From Candidatus Poribacteria bacterium (GTDB taxonomy: Bacteria; Poribacteria; WGA-4E; WGA-3G), in contig JAJEEK010000013.1 of the NCBI GenBank assembly GCA_022821065.1, positions 1 through 48,283 on the forward strand: 48,283 nt of DNA. Reading direction: 5' to 3'. Below are positions 1 through 8,379 of this stretch, in pieces; position 1 is the stretch's first letter, and every line of letters begins with the position of its first letter. The notes below the pieces were generated by a model, which was not told the DNA's origin, ran no database searches, and was given only the letters and a program-made list of their open reading frames with translations. A program made the translations under genes and the position numbers.

Positions 1-61
1 GAAATCTTTGTACGTTTGTAGCCATAATAATTACCATCCTAATCAAAATTTTAAAAATTGT

Positions 62-250
62 TAGGACTTACGCAAAATGGGTTCATTCCATCTATTACGC
101 CATCAGAGATTGTGGATATCCGTGGTATCTATCAACTCTTCGGATCGCACAAACTAACAGTTTTGCGGCGTACCTGCCCCGGTTCATGTCCTAAGACATT
201 CATACCGTTGATTCATGCGAAGTGCATCATGCTACAATGCGTAAGTCCTA
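62..250 (-). repeat. MITE-like element, family A, copy 1
   Basis: The element is bounded by perfect 13-bp terminal inverted repeats, TAGGACTTACGCA at 62-74 and TGCGTAAGTCCTA at 238-250. It shares internal blocks, in reverse orientation, with the copy at 41312-41465: the Tyr-free stretch containing AAACTGTTAGTTTGTG and the block ATGCACTTCGCAT. It has no transposase and no credible gene; a short open frame over it (58-270) is a by-product. Probably a non-autonomous transposon. The rest of 1-444 (251-408) holds nothing I recognise. Confidence 0.8.
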
Positions 251-408
251 ATTGTGAGCGTTCCGTCTAAAATCAAAGTGTAGGTGCCAGACACCAAACC
301 TTTGTAACAACGGACCATTGTTACAAGTTAAAAAAGGATAACACTTTTTGAAAAGACAGTCAAGCAAACTCTTAATTTATCTGGTTGTTTAGTTTCCTTC
401 TATATCTC

Positions 409-437
409 TTGACAAATCATCGTGTATTGGCTAAACT
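409..437 (+). promoter_or_regulatory. sigma70-type promoter, possibly leaderless
   Basis: TTGACA at 409-414, a 17-base spacer and TAAACT at 432-437. The expected transcription start falls on or next to the ATG at 445, so the message may be leaderless; no Shine-Dalgarno sequence is visible. Confidence 0.45.
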
Positions 438-444
438 GAAGAAC

Positions 445-1578
445 ATGTTTCAGAATGCACCCGAAATTTTTACTTTAATCGCTTCCGCTGCCGTACAGTG
501 GCTCTTTTATCGGACACCCTTGCCAAAGGATTTCAGACCGAAACGGATTCTCGTTGTTAAACTCGATCATCTCGGTGATGTCCTGTTAGCAACGCCGGTA
601 TTTTCAAATTTACGTCAAGCGTATCCGAACGCCGAACTGCACGCATTGACCGGTGCATGGAGCCGCGTCGTTTTAGAGAGACACCCTGATGTTAATAAGG
701 TCTTAGAATACAATTCACCTGCTTTCTCCCGCGCAGCGGAACCGGCTTCACTAAAGCAAACGTTCCGACTTTATCAGGCACTACGGCATCAAAAGTACGA
801 TCTGATAGTAGAACTCCGAAACGATTGGCGAACTGTCTGTTTCGCGCTTCTGCGGGTTACACCGCAACGCCTTGACCGAGCAGCACTGCAAGTCGCCAAC
901 AAATTAGGGGCACCCCAATTTACCGGAACACACGAAACGACGCGGAACCTTGATGTTTTACACAGAGTAGGCATCCCGACACCGATACAGACGACTACGT
1001 TCGCGGTAACACCAGAAGATGAAAAATGGGCAGCTGATTTCGCGGAAGCACTTTATATCGACAGAGAGCGTCCTCTGATTGCTATCCATCCCGGTTCCCC
1101 GATTCCCACAAAAAGATGGAAGCCTGAGCGGTACGCCGAACTCGCAGATTGGCTGATTGCACGAAAGCGTGCACAAATCCTATTTGTCGGTGTGAAAGAC
1201 GAAATCCCGATAATCACCGAAATTCAAGGACTGATGCGGGCGGAGACAAACAATATCGCCGCTAAAACAAGTCTCACGCAATTGGCATCAATCTTGCAGA
1301 TATGTGATGTGTTTATCGGTAACGATAGCGGGCCGATGCATCTCGCTGCAGCGGTAGGCACTCGAACGATAGGACTCTACGGACCTGGAGACCCGACCCG
1401 TTTTGGCCCTGTGGGTGCAATGTGCCAGACAATTCGGCGCAAAACGAATTGTCCGCCATGCCCAGAAACAAACTGCCGATTCGGAGAAGACGGGTGCATG
1501 TCCAAAATCCAAGCTGCTGACGTAATTCAAATCCTTGAAGATGCCGAGTATTTGCCATCAGAAAACAGCAATATCTGA
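445..1578 (+). CDS. Glycosyltransferase family 9 (heptosyltransferase-like)
   Basis: A 377-residue protein of the ADP-heptose:LPS heptosyltransferase (GT9) family. Such enzymes sit at the inner face of the membrane and add a sugar to lipopolysaccharide core or a similar glycan. The N-domain begins RILVVKLDHLGDVLLATP (about residues 33-50), the classic GT9 acceptor-side motif. The C-domain has AIHPGSPIPTKRWKPERYAEL and the nucleotide-sugar signature FIGNDSGPMHLAAAVGTRTIGLYGP. A late CPPC/C cluster (NCPPCPETNCRFGEDGC) is also typical of the family. I chose ATG 445 because a TTG at 385 overlaps the likely promoter. The acceptor and sugar cannot be told from sequence. It is monocistronic: a hairpin lies on the stop codon and a new promoter follows. 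Confidence 0.88.
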   Translation: MFQNAPEIFTLIASAAVQWLFYRTPLPKDFRPKRILVVKLDHLGDVLLATPVFSNLRQAYPNAELHALTGAWSRVVLERHPDVNKVLEYNSPAFSRAAEPASLKQTFRLYQALRHQKYDLIVELRNDWRTVCFALLRVTPQRLDRAALQVANKLGAPQFTGTHETTRNLDVLHRVGIPTPIQTTTFAVTPEDEKWAADFAEALYIDRERPLIAIHPGSPIPTKRWKPERYAELADWLIARKRAQILFVGVKDEIPIITEIQGLMRAETNNIAAKTSLTQLASILQICDVFIGNDSGPMHLAAAVGTRTIGLYGPGDPTRFGPVGAMCQTIRRKTNCPPCPETNCRFGEDGCMSKIQAADVIQILEDAEYLPSENSNI

Positions 1579-1583
1579 TGGCA
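1553..1583 (+). terminator. Hairpin over the stop codon of the GT9 gene
   Basis: A perfect 9-bp inverted repeat, TGCCATCAG (1553-1561) and CTGATGGCA (1575-1583), spans the TGA stop and is followed by an A/T-rich tract without a clean T-run. It could end the GT9 transcript; it is not a textbook Rho-independent terminator. Confidence 0.4.
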
Positions 1584-1615
1584 GATAAAATATTTTGCAA
1601 TATGGATAAATTAAC

Positions 1616-1644
1616 TTGACACATTTAAAAAAAAAAGTTATAAT
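1616..1644 (+). promoter_or_regulatory. Consensus sigma70 promoter
   Basis: TTGACA at 1616-1621, an exact 17-base A-rich spacer and TATAAT at 1639-1644: a perfect consensus promoter. The leader before the lipoprotein start at 1827 would be about 175 bases, unusually long here, and could hold regulation; I see no known riboswitch in it. Confidence 0.85.
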
Positions 1645-1826
1645 GTTATCAAGCAGTATCCATAGTGAATATGTTTTTAGCAACACGGTAATTAGTTTCG
1701 CCCTATACACATAATCAAAAGCATTACAACGAAGTTTGGAAGGTAATGTGTGATTTTTTGGACGCTACAAGCTTGCAACATCGGTTTGCAGGCTATACGA
1801 TGAACCTAAAGGAGGAATGAAAAAAA

Positions 1827-2498
1827 ATGCAATCGAGATTAATGTGGCTTGTGCTTGTCTTCTTCGCAGTCGGCATCATGAGCATCGGCATTGTAGGGTG
1901 CGGTACTGACGAAGAAGAAGCACCCGAAACGCCGACTGAAAGTACCACCTCAACGACGAGTACGGGTGAAGAACCCGCCGTTGTCTCCAGACCCCCGATC
2001 GACTATGCGGCAGAGAAGAAGGCGATTCAAGAGGCTTATAATGCTTTCTATACAGCCTTTAACGACTTCGATATCGGTGCCGTCCAGGAAACATTTGATA
2101 CCGGTAACGTTCAATTTGGAACGATCTTTGCCGGAAACGAACCCGTACCCGTAGCCACAGGTTGGCACAATATCAAAACCAATATCTTGGGCTTGTGGGA
2201 AGGTATCGGCACAAAAGGTAACAAATGGGGGCAGAACTCCAACCTATCGAAAGTTTGGATCCGCTACAAAGGCAGCTCACTCGAAGCCTGTGCACTTGGG
2301 TACAACTGCTATAAAGGCACTTACCCGGGTGAAACGCATATTTATTTGGTGAAAAAGAAAGACGAATGGCTGATTAATCAGCTTGACAGCGTTACACAGC
2401 AAAATATTGCGATCTTCGGCTTAGATAACGCGGCGGATCCACGCATTGAGAAGTTCTTTGCGAGAGGGTCTGATGATGAGGAAGATTTGGCGGAGTAA
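1827..2498 (+). CDS. SnoaL/NTF2-like domain lipoprotein
   Basis: A 223-residue predicted lipoprotein. The hydrophobic signal segment (residues 5-24) ends in a lipobox-like GIVGC, with Cys25 the likely lipidated residue. A Thr/Ser/Glu-rich linker (about 28-52) follows, then a domain of about 130 residues starting AEKKAIQEAYNAFYTAFNDFDI. That start, and a later segment ending in EWLINQLDSV, fit the SnoaL/NTF2-like fold (DUF4440-like). These domains serve as enzymes or ligand-binding modules, and nothing here fixes the ligand. A strong ribosome site AAAGGAGG lies 10 bases before the ATG. It is transcribed alone from a consensus promoter, so it may be highly expressed. Confidence 0.72.
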   Translation: MQSRLMWLVLVFFAVGIMSIGIVGCGTDEEEAPETPTESTTSTTSTGEEPAVVSRPPIDYAAEKKAIQEAYNAFYTAFNDFDIGAVQETFDTGNVQFGTIFAGNEPVPVATGWHNIKTNILGLWEGIGTKGNKWGQNSNLSKVWIRYKGSSLEACALGYNCYKGTYPGETHIYLVKKKDEWLINQLDSVTQQNIAIFGLDNAADPRIEKFFARGSDDEEDLAE

Positions 2499-2534
2499 AC
2501 TGAGCGTTATCAGTTCGCGAACGCCGCCGAAGAT

Positions 2535-2586
2535 TGCCCGTTTTTGTGCAACTTAAAACGTCGGCTGCCCGTTTTTGTGCAGCTTA
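2535..2586 (+). promoter_or_regulatory. Tandem direct repeats, candidate upstream activator sites
   Basis: Two near-identical 21-base copies of TGCCCGTTTTTGTGCA(A/G)CTTA begin at 2535 and 2566, exactly 31 bases apart (about three helical turns). They lie roughly 75-125 bases upstream of the start expected from the sigma54-type promoter at 2631. That position and spacing suit a bacterial enhancer-binding protein. This is inference; no binding protein is encoded nearby. Confidence 0.45.
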
Positions 2587-2594
2587 ACCCTTTT

Positions 2595-2661
2595 GATGCA
2601 GAGATTACCCGCAAATTCAGCGTTTTTGTATTGGCATGGAAATTGCACATATCTCTGCATC
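2595..2661. repeat. 11-bp inverted repeat flanking the promoter
   Basis: GATGCAGAGAT at 2595-2605 and its exact complement ATCTCTGCATC at 2651-2661 bracket the sigma54-like promoter and its expected start site. It could be an operator pair or a DNA/RNA hairpin with a 45-base loop. Confidence 0.5.
2631..2647 (+). promoter_or_regulatory. Probable sigma54 (RpoN) promoter
   Basis: TTGGCATGGAAATTGCA matches the -24/-12 consensus TGGCACG-N4-TTGCA at all but one position and has the required 10 bases between the GG and GC pairs. The transcript would start near 2658 and lead to the gene at 2719. Confidence 0.65.
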
Positions 2662-2718
2662 AACAATCTTTACTTTTCGCAGGATACGCAAACCTATTTC
2701 CCTTGGAGGTAATAACGA

Positions 2719-4197
2719 ATGAGCGCAAAAAAAACCTCTGGTGCCTTCTTAACTTCATTGGTCATCCACGGGATCATCATTTTTGTTGCTGGACTCGTTT
2801 TGGTCACACAGACTGAACAGTTCAAAGATCTCGTTGGTGCTGAAGTGCTCGAAGCCAAAGAGCCGCCGAAGCCGAAGGTCCGGAAACCCGTCGTCAAGCC
2901 GGTTATCAAGCCGACTGTCCCGACACAGAACACCGTCGTTGTCGAACAGGTTCAAGTACAACCCCGTGTAACGACAGCGTTCGTCGCGAAGTCAAGTTTC
3001 CAACCGCAGACGGTACTCGAATTCTCGAATCAAACAGTTAAAGTTGACGCACCGATCAACCCGAACGTACCGAAAGTCGTTACACCGAACGCACCCGTAC
3101 CGACAGTTGTAACCCATACAGACCTTCCAGTATCAGATGCGCCTGGTGCCTTAGCGTTCTCCGCGCCTGTCGCAAACGCGCCTTCCGCCGGACCGGCTAA
3201 TATCGGTCGGGGTGTCGCAGGGACCGCAGTACAGGTGAAGGTCGCTTTTGAACGTCCACCCGGACTTGCAATGGTCGAAAACGTCGGTGCCGCACGTGAC
3301 GCACTCAGCGATGTCGTTGAGAACATCACACTCGGTAACGTTGAAGTGCCACCCCTGCCGAGAGGCGAACCCGGTGGACGTGTTATCGGTAAAGGTAAAG
3401 ACATCCGCGGCGTATTCCGTTTCACACGGATTCGTCATAGTCTCTCCGACTGGTGGGCAGATGCCTCTTCTCTCAACGCATTGACGAAATGGCTCAATGA
3501 ACGTACGAAAATCAAAACCGACATGAACGTTGAAGGTGGCGCATTGAAACTTACCGATGCTAACCTCTTCAAAACACCGTTCGTTTTCATGACAGGACAC
3601 GATCCATCACTCGTCCGTTCCCGTAACTTGCTCGGACGGCAGTACGGTGGTGGTAAGATGGATAGCCGTCTCACTGAGACTGAAGCTGCCGGTATGCGTC
3701 GCTACCTCGTCGAAAAAGGCGGATTCCTCGTCTTTGACGACTGCGGTGTGAACGCTCCCGCACAGGCAATGATTCGTCTCTTCCTCGCACAGATGCGCTA
3801 CGTCATGCCTGAGTATCAGATTGAACGGATTGCCAACGATCACGAAGTCTATGACAACTTCTATGAAATGGGCGGACCCCCAGTCGGATTCGACATCTTC
3901 TGGTGGGGTACACGTCCCCCGAAACGGAACTACCTCGAAGGTATCTCCGTCGGCGACAAGTTGTCGGTCATCGTTGTCCGTCGCGACTATATGTGCGCAA
4001 TGGAGTCTGTCAGTCTCCCGACACGTAGTGTCCACTATTCACCCGGTGTCTATCGTTTCATGACGAACGTCGTGGTGTATGCGTTGACGCACGGTCAGAT
4101 TTCTGACTATTCCGGTTACGTGCCTGAAGACACGTTAGCGAAGAAAGAACTCCCGACCCGTGCACCTGAAGCCGCGAAAGTCAGCGGTTTTGAATAG
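2719..4197 (+). CDS. TonB-like N-terminus fused to a DUF4159 domain
   Basis: A 492-residue inner-membrane-anchored protein. One membrane segment (about residues 11-31, LTSLVIHGIIIFVAGLVLV) follows a short cytoplasmic tail. Then comes a Pro/Lys/Val-rich stretch (about 46-75, PPKPKVRKPVVKPVIKP) like the rigid rod of TonB, and a low-complexity Pro/Val/Ala region to about 200. From about 228 (GVFRFTRIRHS) to 460 it matches the DUF4159 family. That part has FVFMTGH, YLVEKGGFLVFDDCG and SPGVYRFMTNVVVYALTHGQ, resembling a degenerate class I glutamine-amidotransferase-like fold. The domain would be periplasmic; its function is unknown. The ribosome site is TTGGAGG before ATG 2719. Codon use is unusually uniform (many GTC, ACG and CCG codons), suggesting high expression. 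Confidence 0.75.
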   Translation: MSAKKTSGAFLTSLVIHGIIIFVAGLVLVTQTEQFKDLVGAEVLEAKEPPKPKVRKPVVKPVIKPTVPTQNTVVVEQVQVQPRVTTAFVAKSSFQPQTVLEFSNQTVKVDAPINPNVPKVVTPNAPVPTVVTHTDLPVSDAPGALAFSAPVANAPSAGPANIGRGVAGTAVQVKVAFERPPGLAMVENVGAARDALSDVVENITLGNVEVPPLPRGEPGGRVIGKGKDIRGVFRFTRIRHSLSDWWADASSLNALTKWLNERTKIKTDMNVEGGALKLTDANLFKTPFVFMTGHDPSLVRSRNLLGRQYGGGKMDSRLTETEAAGMRRYLVEKGGFLVFDDCGVNAPAQAMIRLFLAQMRYVMPEYQIERIANDHEVYDNFYEMGGPPVGFDIFWWGTRPPKRNYLEGISVGDKLSVIVVRRDYMCAMESVSLPTRSVHYSPGVYRFMTNVVVYALTHGQISDYSGYVPEDTLAKKELPTRAPEAAKVSGFE

Positions 4198-4228
4198 AGA
4201 TTCTCGTCTCTAACCGTATATCTTATCT

Positions 4229-4269
4229 AAGGCTGTTGCGTTATCCACTTCGGACAACTCGACAGCCTT
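4229..4269 (+). terminator. Stem-loop after the DUF4159 gene
   Basis: AAGGCTGT (4229-4236) pairs with ACAGCCTT (4262-4269), 32 bases after the stop codon; a short T-containing tract follows. A likely transcription end, though the loop is long (25 bases). Confidence 0.5.
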
Positions 4270-4393
4270 AGTCTCTTTAAATCAACCAACCCTCTTCCAA
4301 GCAATCCAAACACAATTTCCAACCCTTCCTTAACAACTTTTTCTTAGCAAGTCTTTTAAACCTTTTTTTCTAAAATTTCTCTCTTTTAATAGT

Positions 4394-4513
4394 AAAACCC
4401 GAAAATAAAGGGCACTTTGGAAAACACAAAACACCTTTTTTCACTTTTTTTCAAATTATGCAATTTTTCCTGCCTAAAATCGCGTCTTTAAAACAGTAGC
4501 GGTATGAACCGTA
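4394..4513 (+). promoter_or_regulatory. Conserved upstream block before sigma cassette 1
   Basis: The 4198-4603 gap has no gene and is very A/T-rich. Within it, AAACCCGA (about 4395), CAAATTATG (4452-4460), CGTCTTTA (4483-4490) and ACCGTA (4508-4513) recur in the same order and similar spacing before the second sigma cassette (9967-10057). Shared blocks upstream of paralogous sigma genes suggest the common promoter region, perhaps autoregulated; CGTC resembles the -10 element of ECF promoters. Confidence 0.5.
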
Positions 4514-4603
4514 TTGTATTGCTCAATTTTATAAAGACTCAGCATTTGGTAATCCTTTTGGTGAATGCGAACACACCCAATCTGTTTGTTAGGAGAGAAC
4601 CTC

Positions 4604-6670
4604 GTGGAAAAGGAAAACGATGTTCAGTTAATTCAAAGAATTTTGTCAGGCGACGATGAGGCGTTTAACGCTTTAGTCCAAAAGTATCAAAAAAGTGTTC
4701 ATGCCCTTGTGTGGCGGAAGATCGGTGACTTTCACTACGCTGAAGAGATTACGCAAGACACTTTCCTCCAAGCTTATGAAAAACTTTCGACGCTCAAGGA
4801 CCTCAGTCAATTTGCTGGGTGGCTCTATGTTATTGCGAATCGGCTTTGCATTGCTTGGATGCGAAAGCAGAAACCTATGATGCAACCGCTGGATGTCCCG
4901 TCTATAAAAGCAATAGATAACTTAACGTATGAGCGTTATGTATCGGAGCAGCGCGAGACAGAAGCAATCGAGCGTCGTTATGAAATCGCTGAAGAACTTC
5001 TGTCAAAACTACCAGAGAGTGAACGCGAGGTCATGACACTCTACTATCTGGGTGAAATGCCAACAAAGGAAATAGGTGAACTTTTGAATGTACCGGTGAA
5101 CACGATTGTGAGTCGGCTCCACCGGGCACGAAAACGTTTACAAGTAGATCAGGAGCTTTTGACCATGGACTTAGAAATTTACCTTTCTCAATGGAAACTG
5201 ATAGCCGAGACGCTCCCAGAAGAAGAGGCGAGAAAAAGGATCTACCCTGAAATCGAAACGCTGCTGAGGACACACCCAGAAAATCTGGAAGTGTTAGAAA
5301 CTGCCTATTGGGGATATAGGTGTCTTCCAGGTCTCGCAAAGAATGTTCCACTGCGTTTGTTTGATAAGATATTGCAATATCCCAATACCGAAATTTATCA
5401 AGCTGCACTGTTCGGGTTAGCTGAACAGAGCGAAGAGGCATCTCAAAAGTGGCACTATTACCAGTGCGTCATTGATGCGTTTACCGTCTCAGATGCCCCG
5501 GAATTATCTTGGTATATGTTAGCTTATGAAAAAATGTTGAGGTTAGCCGAGGCGGACCGTTCTCTGGCAAGCGATGACTACCTTGATGAACTTACTGATG
5601 GACTCTTGAAGGCACATCTTGCTTACTGTGAAGATACACAGCAGTATTTCGGCTGGGCTTATACAGCAACCGTTGAATGGCGGCTGAAGTTTAATAACCG
5701 ATTGGACAAAGCTTATGAAATTTTAGAACGTGCTGAAATCAGATTGGGTGAGGCAGAGGAACAGAAGTGGCTCGTAGAAAACAACAAAGGATCCGTAGAA
5801 AAAGAGCACAAGAGGATATCGCATTTACGCGCTGAAATCTACCTCCAGCAGGAACGGTGGGAAGAAGCGTATGACGCGCTTAGCACAAATGCACCGGATT
5901 ATCTGGGATCCCTCTGGACAAGGTTCAACGAGCGTACCCTCAATTACTTCTATATACTGGGACGGGCGGCGGAGGGAATGGGAGCATGGGAAGAAGCCAG
6001 ACGCTACTATGCCAACGCACACTTCGCGCCTCCTCTTCAGTCGGAAAAGGTCAGACGTTCCCATGTCGATGCACACGCTGTACCTATCCATCAAGTGAAA
6101 GGTCGCGCTGGATTAGAACGCGTCCATCATCAAATCGCACGACGGAAAACCACCGATGCATTTGATGCATTCCTCAAAGATACCGAAGCCGAATACCGGA
6201 TCCGAGAAGCTGCTGACCTCGAAAAAATCCGCCAGCAACTTGTCACGAACAGGCTCAATGAGAAAGCGACGGATTTTCGGTTAGAGACTTTGGAAGGAGA
6301 GACCTACACCCTATCGGCGATGTCTGGAAAGGTTGTTTTGCTTACCGTTGGGGTTTCACAACCCATGATGGCGACTCCAGAAGTCAAACTCGCCTATGAA
6401 CGATTCAGTAAAGTCAATGATGTCGTCGTCTGGGGAATCAATGACGGTGAAGCCCCTCACAAAGTGCGGGAGTTTTTAGATGAATATCAGCTACCGTGGC
6501 CCGTTCTGCTTGACCCGCATCGGGAGGTGGGCAGAGCTTATCAGATTGAATCAAGCCCCTCTTTCATCTTGATTGATAAAGTGGGAAATTGGCAATACAG
6601 TTTTGAAGGTCCGCATCTGGTAAACGGCCAGCCCTTAATTTGGATGGTTGAAGCTCTTCTCTCAGATTAG
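4604..6670 (+). CDS. ECF sigma factor fused to helical repeats and a Cys-less thioredoxin-like domain (copy 1)
   Basis: A 688-residue fusion. Residues 1-175 are a complete ECF sigma70 factor: region 2 has DDEAFNALVQKYQ and GDFHYAEEITQDTFLQAYEKL, region 4 has LPESEREVMTLYYLGEMPTKEIGELLNVPVNTIVSRLHRARKRL. Residues 185-530 form TPR-like helical repeats (for example AYEILERAEIRLGEAEE and LRAEIYLQQERWEEAYDAL). Residues 550-688 are a TlpA/redoxin-type thioredoxin fold, but the CxxC site is replaced by SQPM. No membrane segment is seen, so it should be a cytoplasmic regulator. GTG 4604 is chosen for its ribosome site AGGAGAG; an ATG at 4565 lacks one. Two ABC-2 permeases follow closely. The promoter target and the signal sensed are unknown. 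Confidence 0.85.
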   Translation: MEKENDVQLIQRILSGDDEAFNALVQKYQKSVHALVWRKIGDFHYAEEITQDTFLQAYEKLSTLKDLSQFAGWLYVIANRLCIAWMRKQKPMMQPLDVPSIKAIDNLTYERYVSEQRETEAIERRYEIAEELLSKLPESEREVMTLYYLGEMPTKEIGELLNVPVNTIVSRLHRARKRLQVDQELLTMDLEIYLSQWKLIAETLPEEEARKRIYPEIETLLRTHPENLEVLETAYWGYRCLPGLAKNVPLRLFDKILQYPNTEIYQAALFGLAEQSEEASQKWHYYQCVIDAFTVSDAPELSWYMLAYEKMLRLAEADRSLASDDYLDELTDGLLKAHLAYCEDTQQYFGWAYTATVEWRLKFNNRLDKAYEILERAEIRLGEAEEQKWLVENNKGSVEKEHKRISHLRAEIYLQQERWEEAYDALSTNAPDYLGSLWTRFNERTLNYFYILGRAAEGMGAWEEARRYYANAHFAPPLQSEKVRRSHVDAHAVPIHQVKGRAGLERVHHQIARRKTTDAFDAFLKDTEAEYRIREAADLEKIRQQLVTNRLNEKATDFRLETLEGETYTLSAMSGKVVLLTVGVSQPMMATPEVKLAYERFSKVNDVVVWGINDGEAPHKVREFLDEYQLPWPVLLDPHREVGRAYQIESSPSFILIDKVGNWQYSFEGPHLVNGQPLIWMVEALLSD

Positions 6671-6681
6671 GTGATAATGCA

Positions 6682-8196
6682 ATGTTCCTGACACTCATTC
6701 GGCGAGAATTGCTCGCCAACCTCATGACATTTCGGTTTCTCGTTGCAATGATTGTCACGCTGTCGCTGGTCGTTGCGAATACCGTCGTGCTGATTGCTGA
6801 TTATGAACGTCGTCTGACAAGCTACGATACCGCAGTGAAGCAACATCATCAGAAGTTTTTAGAAAGAGCAAGCACCTATTCAGAGATGGAAGGAGAAATC
6901 CTTGTAGATCGACCACCCAACCCACTGAGTATTTTCAATGCAGGTCTGGATCGACGGCTCGGCAACTCCATCACTGCCAGTCATACCTTTGTGCCAACCC
7001 TTTGGGACACCAGATCCCACAGTGCAGATAATCCTTTCCTCAACCTATTTTCCAGTGTCGATCTCGTTTTGATCTTTCAGGTAATTCTCAGTCTACTGGC
7101 ACTACTTTTCGCCCACGATGCAATCGCCGGAGAACGGGAAGCAGGCACGCTCCGCTTGACAATGGCAAACCCCGTCAGTCGTCCTATTATTCTGTTGGCA
7201 AAGTACATCAGTGCGATGGCTTGTCTGATTCTTCCGGTAGTCATGAGTTTGTTACTTGCCCTGATCCTATTTTCTGTGTCGCGGTCAATTTCGCTGAGTG
7301 CGGATGATTGGCTCCGGATTGGCGGTATTTTGTTCACCTCAATCATCTATCTCTCCGTTTTCTATCTGATAGGATTGTTAATCTCCGTGGTCACTCGCCG
7401 GACTGCAACCGCCTTGATGCTTTCAATGGTGATATGGAGCACCCTTGTCCTGATCTATCCAAGTTTGAGTGTATTTACGGTCAATCAACTTTGGCAGACA
7501 CCTTCTCAATTGGAAGCCGCCTATCGTGAAATTGAGCAGATATGGGAAGCGTTTGAAAGAGAGCAGACAGATTTCTTAAGGAACGATAGCGTTGACGGGG
7601 AAGATCCGAATTTCAATGTACCGCCTTCAGGAAGTTACGGTGCTTATCATACCTCCGACCCAATGACCCTCAAGTATTTTAAGGTAGAAACCCGTCTTTG
7701 GACGCGTATCGATCCAGATTCAGAACCACAGATTCCTCATGTCAAAGCTTACTTTCAATTCTCAGAACCGCGACGCATCCGTGCAGCGGAGAAAACATGG
7801 CAGGTTCGACAAAAAGTCTTAGATCACGTCTACGTTCACAAAGCAAACATGGCGAAAAATCTGATGCGACTTTCACCAGCGGCGATGTATGACTTCGCAA
7901 CCGAAGCATGGGCAGGAACAGATTTTTATGGCATTGAGGATTTTATCACAACAGTCCAACAATACCGGCAAACGATTATCGATTATCTCTATGATAAGGA
8001 AGCCTTTTCTTCCCGGAAATGGTTCTCCATTGACCAAGGAAAGGTTGATTGGAGCGATTTACCTCAATTTTCTTATCATCCTGCAGACGTTTCAACCAAC
8101 GTAAAGCATGCCGGTGGTGATATTGCCTGCCTGTTTCTCATTAACGTTGTGCTGTTTATGACGACGTTTTTAATCTTCGTACGGCAGGAAGTATAG
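6682..8196 (+). CDS. ABC-2 type permease A (cassette 1)
   Basis: A 504-residue membrane subunit of the ABC-2/NosY-like family (DUF3526-type layout). One N-terminal helix (about 15-37) is followed by a soluble segment of about 90 residues. A cluster of helices follows (about 125-270), then a second soluble segment of about 200 residues and a last helix at the C-terminus. The family signature AGEREAGTLRLTMANPVSR follows the second helix, and YLSVF lies in the fourth. It starts 12 bases after the sigma factor's stop, so the two are probably cotranscribed. Relatives export or maintain copper enzymes or antibiotics with a separate ATPase; none is encoded here, and the substrate is unknown. Confidence 0.82.
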   Translation: MFLTLIRRELLANLMTFRFLVAMIVTLSLVVANTVVLIADYERRLTSYDTAVKQHHQKFLERASTYSEMEGEILVDRPPNPLSIFNAGLDRRLGNSITASHTFVPTLWDTRSHSADNPFLNLFSSVDLVLIFQVILSLLALLFAHDAIAGEREAGTLRLTMANPVSRPIILLAKYISAMACLILPVVMSLLLALILFSVSRSISLSADDWLRIGGILFTSIIYLSVFYLIGLLISVVTRRTATALMLSMVIWSTLVLIYPSLSVFTVNQLWQTPSQLEAAYREIEQIWEAFEREQTDFLRNDSVDGEDPNFNVPPSGSYGAYHTSDPMTLKYFKVETRLWTRIDPDSEPQIPHVKAYFQFSEPRRIRAAEKTWQVRQKVLDHVYVHKANMAKNLMRLSPAAMYDFATEAWAGTDFYGIEDFITTVQQYRQTIIDYLYDKEAFSSRKWFSIDQGKVDWSDLPQFSYHPADVSTNVKHAGGDIACLFLINVVLFMTTFLIFVRQEV

Positions 8197-8208
8197 AATA
8201 GTTTTCAG

Positions 8209-8375
8209 CAATCAGTTATCGACTTGTCTCGCAGTGAGAGTTAAGAGATGTTTTGGTAAGTCAAAACCCTCCTATAGCAGATAAACAATGACTGACAGCT
8301 GAAAATTATCCACTGATAGCTGAAATCTAAGCGACAGCCTCTTAACTGAAAACTGACAACTGATAACCGAGAACT
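8209..8375. repeat. TCAGTTATC-type dispersed repeat
   Basis: The gap between permeases A and B holds CAATCAGTTATCGAC at its left end and the inverted AACTGACAACTGATAACCG at its right end. Further copies of GACAGCTGA and CTGATAGCTGA lie between. The same units recur at 34678-34862 and at the stop of the SelN gene (about 16900). It separates permease genes that abut in the second cassette. Confidence 0.55.
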
Positions 8376-8379
8376 CAAA

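Noticed and set aside
58..270. Short open frame of 70 codons on the plus strand
   Set aside because: It lies over the MITE with 13-bp inverted ends, has no ribosome site and matches nothing I know.
2544..2816. Open frame of 90 codons upstream of the DUF4159 gene
   Set aside because: It covers the direct repeats, the sigma54-type promoter and the true gene start; no protein character.
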